A stretch of DNA of 64,000 nt from Jiangella muralis (GCF_001270745.1 NZ_LFXL01000032.1:59984-123983), one strand, 5' to 3'. Positions 36,850 through 45,740 are shown, counted from the stretch's first letter. Numbers and translations are program-made. Notes: a model not told the origin generated them from the letters alone.

Positions 36850-37195
36850 CTCGCACGGCTCTCGCCGAAAGGTCGGCCTTCCAGACGAACCCGGCCGCAG
36901 GGCTGGCCGACACCAGCTCCGCGACGTCGTCTTCGCGGCGAGTCGAGATCAGGATCACGTGCGGGCCGGCGAACGGCTCGGCCGCGGCGATCCGGTGGAC
37001 GAGGTCGAAGCCGCTCTCGGTGCCGAGGGCGATGTCAACCAGCACGACGTCCGGTCGAAGGGCGCCGATGAGCTCGAGTGCCTGTGTCGTCGTGGTCGCT
37101 GTCCCCACCACCTCCAGGCCGCCGCGTTCGAGGCTGGAACGCGCCACGGCCAGGAATCTCTCATTGTCATCAACGATGACACAGCGCCGTACCAC
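36824..37195 (-). CDS. Receiver-only response regulator
   Basis: A 123-residue CheY-like receiver domain. CVIVDDNERFL has the acidic pocket, VVLVDIALGTESG the phospho-acceptor Asp, LISTRREDD the conserved Thr/Ser position and FVWKADLS the Lys. There is no DNA-binding output domain, and the protein ends directly after the receiver fold. The GTG at 37195 gives a tight N-terminus; an upstream ATG at 37219 is possible. It overlaps the histidine-kinase start, so it is probably the direct phosphorylation partner or a phosphate sink competing with the LuxR-type regulator at 37985-38647. Confidence 0.87.
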   Translation of the reverse strand: MVRRCVIVDDNERFLAVARSSLERGGLEVVGTATTTTQALELIGALRPDVVLVDIALGTESGFDLVHRIAAAEPFAGPHVILISTRREDDVAELVSASPAAGFVWKADLSARAVRDVVAAGEQ

Positions 37196-37235
37196 CGCAC
37201 CAGCATTGCACCAGAGCATGAGCCCGGCATTGCTG

Positions 37236-37661
37236 CTAACCGGAAACCCGGCCAGGGCCGAAGGTCCGCTCCGAATGGAACTCGCGCATCGCCGCGGCAG
37301 CGTCGCGCAGCCGCTGCGCAAGGTGCAGCGCCTGCTCGACGTCCAGGTCGTACTCCCCCACCTCGCCGCCGTCCCCGGCCAGCCGAACCCGCAGCAGACC
37401 GGTGTGGTGTTCGCCGTTCACGGTCGCCGACAAGCGTGGGTCGGCCGTGGGGACGGCGGCGAGCGGGCCGGCTTGGAGGGGGGCGCCGGCCGTGGGTGAG
37501 CCGGCGCGGGGGTGGCCGGCTCCGGGGTCGTGGCGCCAGGGGTCAGCGTCGGGGGAATCCGGCTTCCGGCCGGGCATCACGACATCATGGGGGCGATCCG
37601 GCCGGGCGTGGGTCGCGACGGCCGTCGCCGGGCCGTGGAAGACGTGGACCACGCGGCTCAT
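37236..37661 (-). CDS. Small protein of unknown function, 141 residues
   Basis: Not recognised. AGGAGG 5 nt before the ATG at 37661 is the strongest ribosome site in the region and fixes the start. The N-terminal half is Pro/Ala/Asp-rich and probably disordered. The C-terminal half is a compact segment, with TGLLRVRLAGDGGEVGEYDL and VEQALHLAQRLRDAAAAMREF. It lies just upstream of the receiver/kinase pair on the same strand, so it may belong to that signalling unit. Confidence 0.65.
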   Translation of the reverse strand: MSRVVHVFHGPATAVATHARPDRPHDVVMPGRKPDSPDADPWRHDPGAGHPRAGSPTAGAPLQAGPLAAVPTADPRLSATVNGEHHTGLLRVRLAGDGGEVGEYDLDVEQALHLAQRLRDAAAAMREFHSERTFGPGRVSG

Positions 37662-37845
37662 CGGGACCTCCTCACACTCGAACGAACGCTTCCACCGAGC
37701 CTCGTCCCGGGCAGGCGGACGGCACATCGCGGCCAGCAGGAGTTCTGGGCTTGCAGCTAGCCGGTAGACGAGGCACCCGCTGCCCCTGACGACACCGCCG
37801 CCGGCTCGGCGCGATGCTGGCCAGAGGGGGTGAAAGGAGCCGAAC

Positions 37846-38007
37846 ATGCTGGCCCACCGTGAGGATGTCTCGACCCGCGATCTGCTGTCGATGCTCAACG
37901 TGCCGCTCGAAGCCGTGCCGGCGGTCGTGGAGGAGACCGGCCGGCTGCTGGCCGCGCGCCTCTCCGTCGCGTCCGCCGACGACGCTAGCGCTGCTCCAGA
38001 AAGGTGA
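37846..38007 (+). CDS. Small ORF, 53 residues
   Basis: GAAAGGAG lies 6 nt before the ATG at 37846. The peptide contains SMLNVPLEAVPAVVEETGRL and AARLSVASADD: an amphipathic helix-rich, MerR/helix-like small protein without recognised family. Its last 23 bp overlap the 3' end of the convergent response-regulator gene. It is divergent from the 141-residue gene, whose ATG is 184 bp away. It is supported by the ribosome site and codon bias only. Confidence 0.5.
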   Translation: MLAHREDVSTRDLLSMLNVPLEAVPAVVEETGRLLAARLSVASADDASAAPER

Positions 38008-38647
38008 GCACCGCCAGCACCCGCCGGTGATCGTCGTCGCCCTCCGGCAGGTCGAGCTTGGTGAGGATGCTGCGCACGTGCTTCTCGACGGTGCCCTCGG
38101 TCACCCACAGCCGGCGCGCCACGCCGGCGTTGGAGCGTCCCTCGGCGACCAGCGCCAGCACCTCCCGCTCGCGCCCCGTCAGCACGGCCAGCGGATCGTG
38201 CCGCCGGTTCGCGCCGACCAGCTCCTGCACCAGCGCCGGGTCGACGACGGTCGCGCCCTTGGCCACCCGCTCCACCGTGTCGACGAACTCGGCGACGTCC
38301 GTCACCCGGCTCTTCAGCAGGTAGCCGATGCCCTCGCCGCTGGCCAGCAACTGCATCGCGTGCTCCACCTCGACGTGCGCCGACAGCACCAGGATCGCCG
38401 TCGCCGGATGGTCGCGCCGGATCGCGTGCGCCGCCTCCAGCCCTTCGGTCCCGTGATCGGGCGGCATCCTGATGTCGACGACGACGAGGTCGGGCTCGCT
38501 GCCCGCCACCAGTGCCATGAGTTCCGGCGCGTCGCCCGCCTGACCCACGACCGCGAATCCGGAACGGTCGAACAGGCTGGCCAGCCCTTCGCGCAGGAGG
38601 ATGTCGTCGTCGGCGATGACGACGCGTGTCCCGCCCGTTCCGGTCAT
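37985..38647 (-). CDS. NarL/LuxR-family response regulator
   Basis: A 220-residue regulator. The receiver has RVVIADDDILLREGL, VVVDIRMPPDH with the phospho-Asp, ILVLSAHVEVEHAM and YLLKSRVTD. The C-terminal LuxR HTH reads LAVLTGREREVLALVAEGRS and EGTVEKHVRSILTKLDLP. The ATG at 38647 is used because the frame upstream to 38680 adds only an Arg-rich tail. Its kinase is probably the sensor at 34855-36849, since both belong to the NarL/NarX class, though a separate receiver sits closer to that kinase. Confidence 0.93.
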   Translation of the reverse strand: MTGTGGTRVVIADDDILLREGLASLFDRSGFAVVGQAGDAPELMALVAGSEPDLVVVDIRMPPDHGTEGLEAAHAIRRDHPATAILVLSAHVEVEHAMQLLASGEGIGYLLKSRVTDVAEFVDTVERVAKGATVVDPALVQELVGANRRHDPLAVLTGREREVLALVAEGRSNAGVARRLWVTEGTVEKHVRSILTKLDLPEGDDDHRRVLAVLTFLEQR

Positions 38648-38730
38648 CTTTGCCCCCCGGGCCCGCGCACGGACCCTCACCTCCAGTCTGACAGCGAACC
38701 GGCCGATGGGGCGTGCGGGTTTCCGGAGGG

Positions 38731-39084
38731 CTAGGCCTGGGTCAGGTCCTGGACGAAGACGACCGTGTTCCCGGCCGGGTCGGCCGCTTCGGCCGATTTC
38801 ACGAACCCGTAGTCGGCGACCTCGCCCACGGCGACGCCGGCGGCCGCGCAGGCCGAGCGCTGCACGTCCAGGTCAGCGACGCCGACGACGACCGTGGTGC
38901 GCCCGGAGGCGGCGGGATCGACGGACACCTGGATCCACGCGTTCTCGGCGAGCTGCCACTCGGCGACGCCGTCCGTGGGCTCGATGTCGGGGCCGCGCCC
39001 GATCCACTTCTGGTACCAGGTGACGGCCGCCGGGTGATCGGTGACGGGCAGCACGCCGACGACACTGACGAGATTCGATTCCAT
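38731..39084 (-). CDS. VOC/glyoxalase-like protein
   Basis: A 117-residue single-repeat vicinal-oxygen-chelate protein. VSVVGVLPVTDHPAAVTWYQ, GVAEWQLAENAWIQVSV and EAADPAGNTVVFVQDL follow the beta-alpha-beta-beta-beta pattern with the usual ending DPxGNxxxF. Such short members act as dimers in isomerase, dioxygenase or resistance roles; none can be chosen. It lies downstream of the AraC gene on the same strand, 54 bp away, and may be controlled by it. Confidence 0.83.
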   Translation of the reverse strand: MESNLVSVVGVLPVTDHPAAVTWYQKWIGRGPDIEPTDGVAEWQLAENAWIQVSVDPAASGRTTVVVGVADLDVQRSACAAAGVAVGEVADYGFVKSAEAADPAGNTVVFVQDLTQA

Positions 39085-39138
39085 GAGGTCTACCGTAGGG
39101 ACGTCGGTGAACGCCGTCTTGGAGAAAAGTCCGCCCGC

Positions 39139-39990
39139 TCAGTCGGTCAGACTCGACGATTCCGGGAACGGGGTGGCGGCCAGGAACTGACGGGGCGAGA
39201 CCCCCGCGAACTCCCGGAAATCCGCGTCCATGTGCGAGTGGTCGTAGTAGCCGTACGCGAGCGCCGTCTGGCTCAGGCTGTCGTCCGCGGCGGGAAGCGC
39301 GGCCGCCAGGCGGCGGAACCGGACGATCCGGGAGAACAGCTTGGGCTTCACGCCCACCTGGTGCTCGAACGAGGTGGCGAACCGCTTCGGGGAGGCGCCG
39401 ACGCGCTCGATGAGGCCGGCGATGGGCGCCGTGCCGCCGGTCCGCTCGATCTCGGCGACGGCGTAGGCGACGCCCGGGTCCGTTCGCGGACCATCCCCGA
39501 GCCGATCCACGATCCAGCGCAGCACGAGGTGCAGGCGGGCCTCGTCGGAACCGGCCGCGGCGAGGCGCTCGGTGAGCCGGCGCGCCTCGCCGCCGCCGAT
39601 GACGTCGTGCAGGTCGACGGCGGCGCCCGTCAGCTGCTGCTGAGGCAGGCCGAAGAGGGCGAGCGCGCCCGCGGGACGCAGGCGCACGCCGAGCAGGCGG
39701 GACCGCGCGGCGGACGTCTCGATCACCAGCGGCGCGACGAGGAGCCCAGTGAGGCATGCCGGCGGACAGGCGGCCGCGGGCTGTCCCTCGACGATGTGGA
39801 ACGGCTCGGACGGCTCGTCCAGCCGCACGATCAGGTCGAGCTCGCCCGTCGGGTAGTAGCGCTCCCGCCGGCTGAGCCGCCCGTCGAACAGCCAGATGGA
39901 CTCGACCAGCCCGGCGAGCGCGCTGGGCCGGCAGGTGAGCTGCGTCCACGCGCCCAGCTCCGACTCTTCACGCCGGGAGACGACGTCCAT
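39139..39990 (-). CDS. AraC-family regulator
   Basis: A 283-residue regulator with an N-terminal DUF6597-like sensor domain (SIWLFDGRLSRRERYYPTGE, LLGVRLRPAGALALFGLP) and a C-terminal double HTH (IAGLIERVGASPKRFATSFE and LSQTALAYGYYDHSHMDADF, then REFAGVSPRQFLA). The combination with a small VOC protein downstream is frequent in actinobacteria. It overlaps the 3' end of the membrane glycosyltransferase-like gene by 160 bp in another frame, which is unusual. Confidence 0.88.
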   Translation of the reverse strand: MDVVSRREESELGAWTQLTCRPSALAGLVESIWLFDGRLSRRERYYPTGELDLIVRLDEPSEPFHIVEGQPAAACPPACLTGLLVAPLVIETSAARSRLLGVRLRPAGALALFGLPQQQLTGAAVDLHDVIGGGEARRLTERLAAAGSDEARLHLVLRWIVDRLGDGPRTDPGVAYAVAEIERTGGTAPIAGLIERVGASPKRFATSFEHQVGVKPKLFSRIVRFRRLAAALPAADDSLSQTALAYGYYDHSHMDADFREFAGVSPRQFLAATPFPESSSLTD

Positions 39991-41615
39991 ACGGGCAGGC
40001 TACCCGGCGTGTGCGGCCCTCCGGACGACTCGATGCTCGACTCCTGGATCCCCGTTCCCGCGCAGGGGTCGGGCGGGTGCGCCCGGTCGAGGCCCCGGCG
40101 GAGCCAGATCGGGTGGTCGCAGACGGTCGCGAACCGGACGTAGTCCGTGCCGAGCGCCGCCGCGACGCGGTGGTCGGCGTCCAGCCACCACGTCCCCAGG
40201 GCGTCCCAGCCGACGACCCAGGTCGGGGCGCGGCCCGGATCGGTCAGCGTCGCGGCGAGCAGGTCGAGCTGCGGGTCGATGGTCCGGATCGGGAGGCTCC
40301 ACGCGTACGGGTAGACGGGGCGAAGGCCGGAGGCGTTCACGACGTTGGCATGGGTGTAGAGGACCACCACGGAGTCTCCGCGCCCCGCCGCCCGCGCCAG
40401 CCATTCGCCGGTGGCCTGCACGGTGTTCTCCCTGGTCACCTGGACGGCGGCGGCCGGAGAGGCGATCAGGGTCGCGACGACGGGCGCGACGACGAACAGC
40501 CGCACCAGCCAGCGGCCGCGGCCCGGCTGGACCGCGAGCACCCCGGCCGCCAGCGCCAGCATGGGGGCGATGCCGACCAGATAGTGCGGCGAGTAGTTCC
40601 CGCCGAGGGCCACGCCCGCGATCTCGACGAGCCCGCCGGCCACACACGCCAGGAACAGCGGCGAGCGCAGGCCGACGTGCCGGCGTCCCGCGACCAGAAC
40701 GGCGACCGCGAGGGTGGCGATGCCGCTGAGCAGCGCGATTCCCAGCAACCCGCGCAGGCGGCTGTCCGGCCCGGCGTGCGCCCACTGCGCGATCACCATC
40801 GACGCGTCCACCCTGAATCCGTACATGGCGTAGACGAGGTCGCCGAGACCGGTGTGCGTGTACGCCCACCCGGCGGCGACCGACACCGGCAGCGCGAATC
40901 CGGCCCCCGCGGCGCCCGCGATGGCCAGCAACCGGCGGCGGCGCCGGCGCTGCGTCAGGCCCTCCGCGAGCCCGAGCACCAGGAGGAACACGGCCGCGTC
41001 CGCGAAGTTCTGCTTCGCCAGCAGGGCCGACGCGGCGGCGGCACCGGCCAGCGCGCCGAGCGCCAGCGCGGCCCGGTACGACACCCGTCCGCGGACCGCG
41101 TGGATCCCCGCGGCGACGCCGACCATCGTCCAGGTCGCCGCCACCAGTTCGCCGTTCAGCGCGAAGGTCTGCGTCAGCGGGGTGTTCATCAGGAAGAACG
41201 CCGCCCAGGCCGACCACACGGCGGCACGCGCCCCGCGGGCGGCCCAGCCGGCCCAGCCCGCGGCCAGGACGAAGGCCGCCGCCATCAGGCCCGCGACGAT
41301 GCGGACCCCGTGCGGGCCCAGCAGGTTCGCGACCCAGAACGTGGCGATCAGCCCCGGCGGCCGGTCGACCCACTGCGGGCCGTACAGGTAGTCGCCGCCG
41401 CTGCTCCACCAGCGCGCCACCATCGCGAAGCCACCCTCGTCGGACAGCAGCGGGCCGGTCACGTAGAGCAGGTGCAGGGCGAGCGTGAGCAGGCAGGCGA
41501 GCGCGACGATCGGGCCGGCCGGACGCCTGACGCCGACGCTCTCGCGCGCCACCCCCGGCGTCACCTCGGCCGTGCCGACGACACGATCAGTGACCACGAT
41601 GACCCCGATACCCAC
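39831..41615 (-). CDS. GT39/ArnT-like membrane glycosyltransferase
   Basis: A 594-residue multispanning protein. SDEGGFAMVARWW (near residue 58, acidic catalytic position) and VDRPPGLIATFWVANLLG (near 83) are typical of polyprenyl-phosphate-sugar transferases of the GT39/ArnT/PMT group. About eleven hydrophobic segments follow (LMAAAFVLAAGWAGWAAR, LALGALAGAAAASALL, LVEIAGVALGGNYSPHYLVG), then a short extracytoplasmic tail. The last 53 residues are read over the AraC gene in another frame and look unnatural, so the native stop near 40000 may have been lost. The start is GTG at 41615; GTG at 41597 is an alternative. Sugar and acceptor unknown. Confidence 0.82.
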   Translation of the reverse strand: MGIGVIVVTDRVVGTAEVTPGVARESVGVRRPAGPIVALACLLTLALHLLYVTGPLLSDEGGFAMVARWWSSGGDYLYGPQWVDRPPGLIATFWVANLLGPHGVRIVAGLMAAAFVLAAGWAGWAARGARAAVWSAWAAFFLMNTPLTQTFALNGELVAATWTMVGVAAGIHAVRGRVSYRAALALGALAGAAAASALLAKQNFADAAVFLLVLGLAEGLTQRRRRRRLLAIAGAAGAGFALPVSVAAGWAYTHTGLGDLVYAMYGFRVDASMVIAQWAHAGPDSRLRGLLGIALLSGIATLAVAVLVAGRRHVGLRSPLFLACVAGGLVEIAGVALGGNYSPHYLVGIAPMLALAAGVLAVQPGRGRWLVRLFVVAPVVATLIASPAAAVQVTRENTVQATGEWLARAAGRGDSVVVLYTHANVVNASGLRPVYPYAWSLPIRTIDPQLDLLAATLTDPGRAPTWVVGWDALGTWWLDADHRVAAALGTDYVRFATVCDHPIWLRRGLDRAHPPDPCAGTGIQESSIESSGGPHTPGSLPVWTSSPGVKSRSWARGRSSPAGPARSPGWSSPSGCSTGGSAGGSATTRRASST

Positions 41616-41677
41616 GGTAGCCGGACATGGGCGTCAGTCGTCCGGAGAAACGCCAGAGCCTCGTCTAGGCTCGGGGT

Positions 41678-42475
41678 ATGCCGGACACGCAGTACGAAGA
41701 CCTGCTCCGCCACGTGCTCGACACCGGTTGCCGCAAGGGCGACCGCACCGGTACGGGCACGCGGTCGGTCTTCGGGCACCAGCTGCGCTACCGGCTGTCC
41801 GACGGCTTCCCGCTGGTCACGACGAAGAAGGTGCACTTCCGCTCCATCGCGTACGAGCTGCTGTGGTTCCTGCGCGGCGACTCGAACGTCACCTGGCTGC
41901 GCGACAACGGCGTCACCATCTGGGACGAGTGGGCCGCGCCCGACGGCGACCTCGGCCCGGTCTACGGCGTGCAGTGGCGCTCCTGGCCGACCCCCGGCGG
42001 CGGGCACGTCGACCAGATCAGTGAGGTGCTGCGCACGCTGCGCGAGAACCCCGACTCGCGGCGCATCATCGTGTCGGCCTGGAACGTCGCCGACATCCCG
42101 CGCATGGCGCTGCCGCCGTGCCACGCGCTCTTCCAGTTCTACGTCGCCGACGGCGAGCTCTCCTGCCAGCTGTACCAGCGCAGCGCCGACCTCTTCCTCG
42201 GCGTGCCGTTCAACATCGCCAGCTACGCGCTGCTGACGCACCTGATCGCCGCCCAGGTGGGCCTCGGCGTCGGCGACTTCGTCTGGACCGGCGGCGACTG
42301 CCACATCTACGACAACCACGAGGAGCAGGTCCGCACCCAGCTCGCCCGCGAGGCGCGGCCGTTCCCCACGCTGGGCCTGAAGCCGGCGGACAGCCTGTTC
42401 GACTACACCTACGACCACTTCACCCTCGACGGCTACGACCCGCACCCCGGCATCAAGGCCCCGGTAGCGGTGTGA
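41678..42475 (+). CDS. thyA: Thymidylate synthase
   Basis: A 265-residue ThyA (dUMP plus methylene-THF to dTMP plus DHF). [75 protein letters not shown] with the nucleophilic Cys near residue 148, [20 protein letters not shown] and [12 protein letters not shown] are all present. It is full length. Its TGA overlaps the GTG of folA, so the dihydrofolate it makes is recycled by the next gene product. Confidence 0.98.
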   Translation: MPDTQYEDLLRHVLDTGCRKGDRTGTGTRSVFGHQLRYRLSDGFPLVTTKKVHFRSIAYELLWFLRGDSNVTWLRDNGVTIWDEWAAPDGDLGPVYGVQWRSWPTPGGGHVDQISEVLRTLRENPDSRRIIVSAWNVADIPRMALPPCHALFQFYVADGELSCQLYQRSADLFLGVPFNIASYALLTHLIAAQVGLGVGDFVWTGGDCHIYDNHEEQVRTQLAREARPFPTLGLKPADSLFDYTYDHFTLDGYDPHPGIKAPVAV

Positions 42476-42930
42476 TCGGGCTCGTCTGGGCACAGTCCGC
42501 CAACGGCGTCATCGGCCGCGACGGCACGCTGCCGTGGCACCTGCCTGAGGACATGAAGCACTTCCGCACCCTGACCGCGGGCGCGACCGTGCTGATGGGC
42601 CGTCGCACCTGGGAGTCGCTGCCGCCGCGGTTCCGGCCGCTGCCCGGCCGGCGCAACCTCGTGCTGTCGCGCACGCCGCAGGAGGGCGTCGAGACCTTCC
42701 CCGACCTGCCGCGGGCGCTCGCCGCGGCGTCCGGGGACGTATGGGTCATGGGCGGCGCGGCCGTGTACCGGGCGGCGCTGCCGTTGGCGGACCGCGTCGT
42801 GGTCACCGAGCTCCGCGAGCCCTTCGACGGCGACACCCACGCCCCGGACGTCGGCCGCCCGCCCGACTCCGTCGGCTCGTGGCAGGAGTCGTCGACCGGG
42901 CTGCACTACCGGTTCCTGACCTGGGGCTGA
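42472..42930 (+). CDS. folA: Dihydrofolate reductase
   Basis: A 152-residue [24 protein letters not shown] and [12 protein letters not shown] include the substrate-binding acidic residue, [12 protein letters not shown] the NADPH loop, RRNLVLSR and [20 protein letters not shown] the second cofactor motif. It starts with GTG at 42472, coupled to thyA by a GTGA overlap. It restores tetrahydrofolate consumed by ThyA. A short palindrome, GAGGCCGGCCTC, follows its stop. Confidence 0.97.
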   Translation: MIGLVWAQSANGVIGRDGTLPWHLPEDMKHFRTLTAGATVLMGRRTWESLPPRFRPLPGRRNLVLSRTPQEGVETFPDLPRALAAASGDVWVMGGAAVYRAALPLADRVVVTELREPFDGDTHAPDVGRPPDSVGSWQESSTGLHYRFLTWG

Positions 42931-43027
42931 GGCCGGCCTCCGGCGGGGTGGAACGAGCAACGGCTGCGTGCTCGCGACTTTGGCGTACCTGCGGCCGTGA
43001 TCGTCGGCATTCGAGGTTCGTGGGTAC

Positions 43028-43363
43028 TCAGTTGTGGTAGAAGTACCAGCCGGTGCCCCAGCTTCCCCACTTCATCCAGCGGCAGGCCGTGGTCTCGTAG
43101 CCGGCGTTGATCTTCTGCGTGCGCATCATGTTGCATTGCGACTTGTACTTGTGTGGTCCTTTGATGCACGTCACGGGCCAGATGCCGCCAGGTGTCGACC
43201 AACACGCCGTACCCATCGGCGCTACCGTGGCATTCCGATCCAGCGCGTGCGCAGAGGCCGCTGCCGTCGCCGTCGGCCCCGCAGACGCCGCGACCGTCAT
43301 CGGCGCGGCAAGAGCACCGAGCGTCACCGCCGCCGTGACTGCCAAGCGGGTCATCGTCTTCAT
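43028..43363 (-). CDS. Secreted four-cysteine small protein
   Basis: A 111-residue precursor. The first about 27 residues are a Sec signal peptide (KTMTRLAVTAAVTLGALAAP with an AxA-like end), then a 20-residue low-complexity linker and a compact C-terminal domain with four Cys and many aromatic residues (GTACWSTPGGIWPVTCIKG, SQCNMMRTQKINAGYETTAC, WGSWGTGWYFYHN). Two disulfides are likely. AAGGAG lies 7 nt before the ATG. No family recognised; an extracellular inhibitor or toxin-like peptide is possible. It converges with folA. Confidence 0.75.
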   Translation of the reverse strand: MKTMTRLAVTAAVTLGALAAPMTVAASAGPTATAAASAHALDRNATVAPMGTACWSTPGGIWPVTCIKGPHKYKSQCNMMRTQKINAGYETTACRWMKWGSWGTGWYFYHN

Positions 43364-43729
43364 GACTTCTCCTTCAGTGTGAACCCGTCATGATTCGCGT
43401 CGGAAACCTAGCGACGCGCGTTTCACAATTGCTTCATCCCGAGGAAGGCTGAGCAGCGTTCGGCGAGACCTGTGGGCAATTGGTCGCATCGCCGCGCAGC
43501 TCAGGGTCGGTTTTCGATGCCGGGACAGATGATGGCTTCTTTCGCCGGCGCGCGCTCCAGGCCACCCCGTCCGCCGGACTGTGACCTGCGATGACGCCCT
43601 TGTCGCTCGGTCACGTCCGCAGACCTAGAAATGTCATGGCGCGACTCGGCCAACGCCGTGTGACGGTTCAGGTAGACCATATGCTCGTCGGGCGGCCCTC
43701 GAAGAGGTACACATTGGTCCCGGGGCAGC
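43364..43729. other. Intergenic region, no gene seen
   Basis: The 366 bp hold the promoter of the secreted peptide gene on the left and the 3' flank of the sulfite-oxidase-like gene on the right. Short frames occur on both strands (for example a minus-strand frame reading CPGTNVYLFEGRPTSI near 43700), but none has a ribosome site and family match. No repeat or strong hairpin is visible. Confidence 0.6.
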
Positions 43730-44809
43730 TCATCGGCGGTCGACGTAGATGACTTCGATGGCGTTGTTCCCGTAGCCCAGGCGGTTCCAGGGTGGCACGT
43801 CGGGCTGGACGTTGCCGGCGGCGTCGGTCGCCCTGGCCCGCAGGGTGTGCCGGCCCACGCTGATCGATTCCCAGGTGAAGGTCCAGTCCTGCCAGTGGTA
43901 GTCGCCTCGGGCCGGTTCGAGTCGCGCGGGTTGCCAGTCGCCTTCTCCGGTGAGGCTGACGTCCACGCGGGTGATGGGGCCGGTGCCGGACCATGCCTTC
44001 CCGCGGACCGTGTAGGTATCGACGTCGACCGTTGCGCCGGGTGCCGGGTCGGTGATCCGGGCGCGGACCCGCATCAGCGAGACGGGCTCGTGGGGCCGGT
44101 CGGGCCATTGATACATGTAGTGACCGGTCTGGAACTCGCCGGTGTGGGGCTCGGTGAGGACGTCGATCCGTTTCAGCCACTTCACGGACGCGACGGCGTA
44201 CCAGTGCGGGACGAGCAGCCGGAACGGGGCGCCGTGGTCGGGCCCGAGCGGCTGACCGTTCATCTCGTAGGCGATGAGGATCCCCGATGCCGGGTCCGTG
44301 GCCTGTGCGATCGGGAGGGAACGGGTGAAGGAGAGATTGTCCTGGTCGGTCTCGGGGAGGATGGCCTGGAGGTGGTACGGGCCGTGGTCGGCTCCTTGGG
44401 CGAGCACCTCGATCCCCTGCGCCGACGGCTCGGCCTCTGCCAGGACTTCGTGCAGGAGGGCACCGGTCCAGCGGGCTGTGGAGACGGCGAAGTCGCCCCA
44501 GGGCTCTCCGGTCGGTAGCGGCCTCATGTCCAGGCGCCCGTTTCCGGCGCACTCGAGGGTGACCGTGTGGTCGTGGGCCGGCATCGCGCGCAGGTCGTCG
44601 AGGGTCAGGGTCGTGGGGGCACCGACCGCGCCGCCGATCTCCAGGGTGCCGTCGTGTTCCGGCACGGCGAAGTTGCTGCGTATGTAGTGCAACTCGGTGG
44701 GAGTGATCTCGTCGATGAGTGCGGCCGGCGGTGCCTCGGCGTTGTAGGGCGCGGGGTTGATCATCACCAGCGCGGCGCGTCCCGCCTCGAGCTCATCGGA
44801 AATGGTCAT
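43730..44809 (-). CDS. Sulfite-oxidase-family molybdopterin oxidoreductase
   Basis: A 359-residue protein with an oxidoreductase molybdopterin-binding domain (HTVTLECAGNGRLDM with the Mo-ligating Cys, near residue 88; WGDFAVSTARWTGALLHEVL; GADHGPYHLQAILPE; LIAYEMNGQPLGPDHGAPFR; VKWLKRIDV) and a C-terminal Mo-co dimerisation domain (VSLMRVRARITDPAPG, RHTLRARATDAAGN). There is no signal peptide or heme domain, so it is cytoplasmic and its electron acceptor is unknown. It is the last gene of the five-gene operon. GGAGG precedes the ATG. Confidence 0.92.
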   Translation of the reverse strand: MTISDELEAGRAALVMINPAPYNAEAPPAALIDEITPTELHYIRSNFAVPEHDGTLEIGGAVGAPTTLTLDDLRAMPAHDHTVTLECAGNGRLDMRPLPTGEPWGDFAVSTARWTGALLHEVLAEAEPSAQGIEVLAQGADHGPYHLQAILPETDQDNLSFTRSLPIAQATDPASGILIAYEMNGQPLGPDHGAPFRLLVPHWYAVASVKWLKRIDVLTEPHTGEFQTGHYMYQWPDRPHEPVSLMRVRARITDPAPGATVDVDTYTVRGKAWSGTGPITRVDVSLTGEGDWQPARLEPARGDYHWQDWTFTWESISVGRHTLRARATDAAGNVQPDVPPWNRLGYGNNAIEVIYVDRR

Positions 44810-44851
44810 GTCGTTCAGCCTCCTTGGGCTGGCGTGAGGGGCGCGTGGTAC

Positions 44852-45715
44852 TCAAAAGTCGGAGTCGTTGAAGGTGGGTTCGCGGCCGTCGTTGAAGGCG
44901 CCGATGCCCTCGACGCGGTCCGGGTGGACCGCGGAGCGCCAGTGGGCGTCCATCATGATCGCGATCGCCTGCTCGATCGGCTGCCCTTCGCCCAGGTGCA
45001 CCGCGCGCTTCACCGCCTGCACGGCGGTCGGGGAATTGCCGGCGATCTTGTCCGCGATGCGCTGTGCAGCGCTCATCAGCTGGCTGGGGTCGTGGAGCTC
45101 GTTGACCATGCCGAGCCGGTACGCCTCCTGGGCCGGGACCGGGTCACCGGTCATGAGCATCTGCAGGGCCTTGCCGCGCGGCAGGAGGCGGGGCAGCAGG
45201 GCGGGCGAGCCACCACCGGCTGCCAGGCCGAGCATGGCTTCGGGTTGGCCGAAGGTCGCGTCGGCCGCGGCGATGATGAAATCGGTGCTCTGGGCCAGCT
45301 CGCAGCCTCCGCCGTAGGCGAGACCGTTGACGGCGGCGAAGATCGGCTTGCGCAGCTGCCGGACCGTGTACAGGGTGCGGTCGAAGGCCTGGCGCTGGCG
45401 TAGCCAGTCCTCCTTGGTCATGGTCTTGCGTTGCCGCAGGTCGCTTCCGACGGAGAAGGCGCGGTCACCGGCTCCCGTCAGGATCACGACCCGGACGGCG
45501 GTACGGACCGCGAGGTCCTCGACGACCTCGGTCAGCCGGGCGCCCATCTCAGTGGTGATCGCGTTGTCGGCATGGGGCCGGTTCAGGGTGATTCGGGCGA
45601 CCCGGCCGTCGGAGAAGTAGTCCAGGAGAACGGGCGGTTCGGTCTCTTCGACGTCGGGTGCCGGTGGGGCGAAGTCGAGCGCTGCCCAGCGGTCCGTGCT
45701 CGAGAAGCTCATCAT
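44852..45715 (-). CDS. Enoyl-CoA hydratase/isomerase-family protein
   Basis: A 287-residue crotonase-fold protein. The oxyanion hole segments are DRAFSVGSDL and FAAVNGLAYGGGCELAQSTD (near residues 125-145), followed by FGQPEAMLGLAAGGGSPALL, with the catalytic Glu position in the latter. EAYRLGMVNELHD and ANKIxG-like ADKIAGNSP follow the family plan. It may hydrate or isomerise a CoA-bound acid; no CoA ligase lies nearby. It sits 25 bp after the DyP gene and 42 bp before the sulfite-oxidase-like gene. AGAGGAAGC precedes the ATG. Confidence 0.92.
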   Translation of the reverse strand: MMSFSSTDRWAALDFAPPAPDVEETEPPVLLDYFSDGRVARITLNRPHADNAITTEMGARLTEVVEDLAVRTAVRVVILTGAGDRAFSVGSDLRQRKTMTKEDWLRQRQAFDRTLYTVRQLRKPIFAAVNGLAYGGGCELAQSTDFIIAAADATFGQPEAMLGLAAGGGSPALLPRLLPRGKALQMLMTGDPVPAQEAYRLGMVNELHDPSQLMSAAQRIADKIAGNSPTAVQAVKRAVHLGEGQPIEQAIAIMMDAHWRSAVHPDRVEGIGAFNDGREPTFNDSDF

Positions 45716-45740
45716 GCTTCCTCTCTCGGGTGGCCTACCG

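Noticed and set aside
37236..38108. A 290-residue minus-strand protein spanning both tiny genes
   Set aside because: The ribosome site AGGAGG fixes a start at 37661; the upstream extension is low-complexity and runs antisense to the 53-codon ORF.
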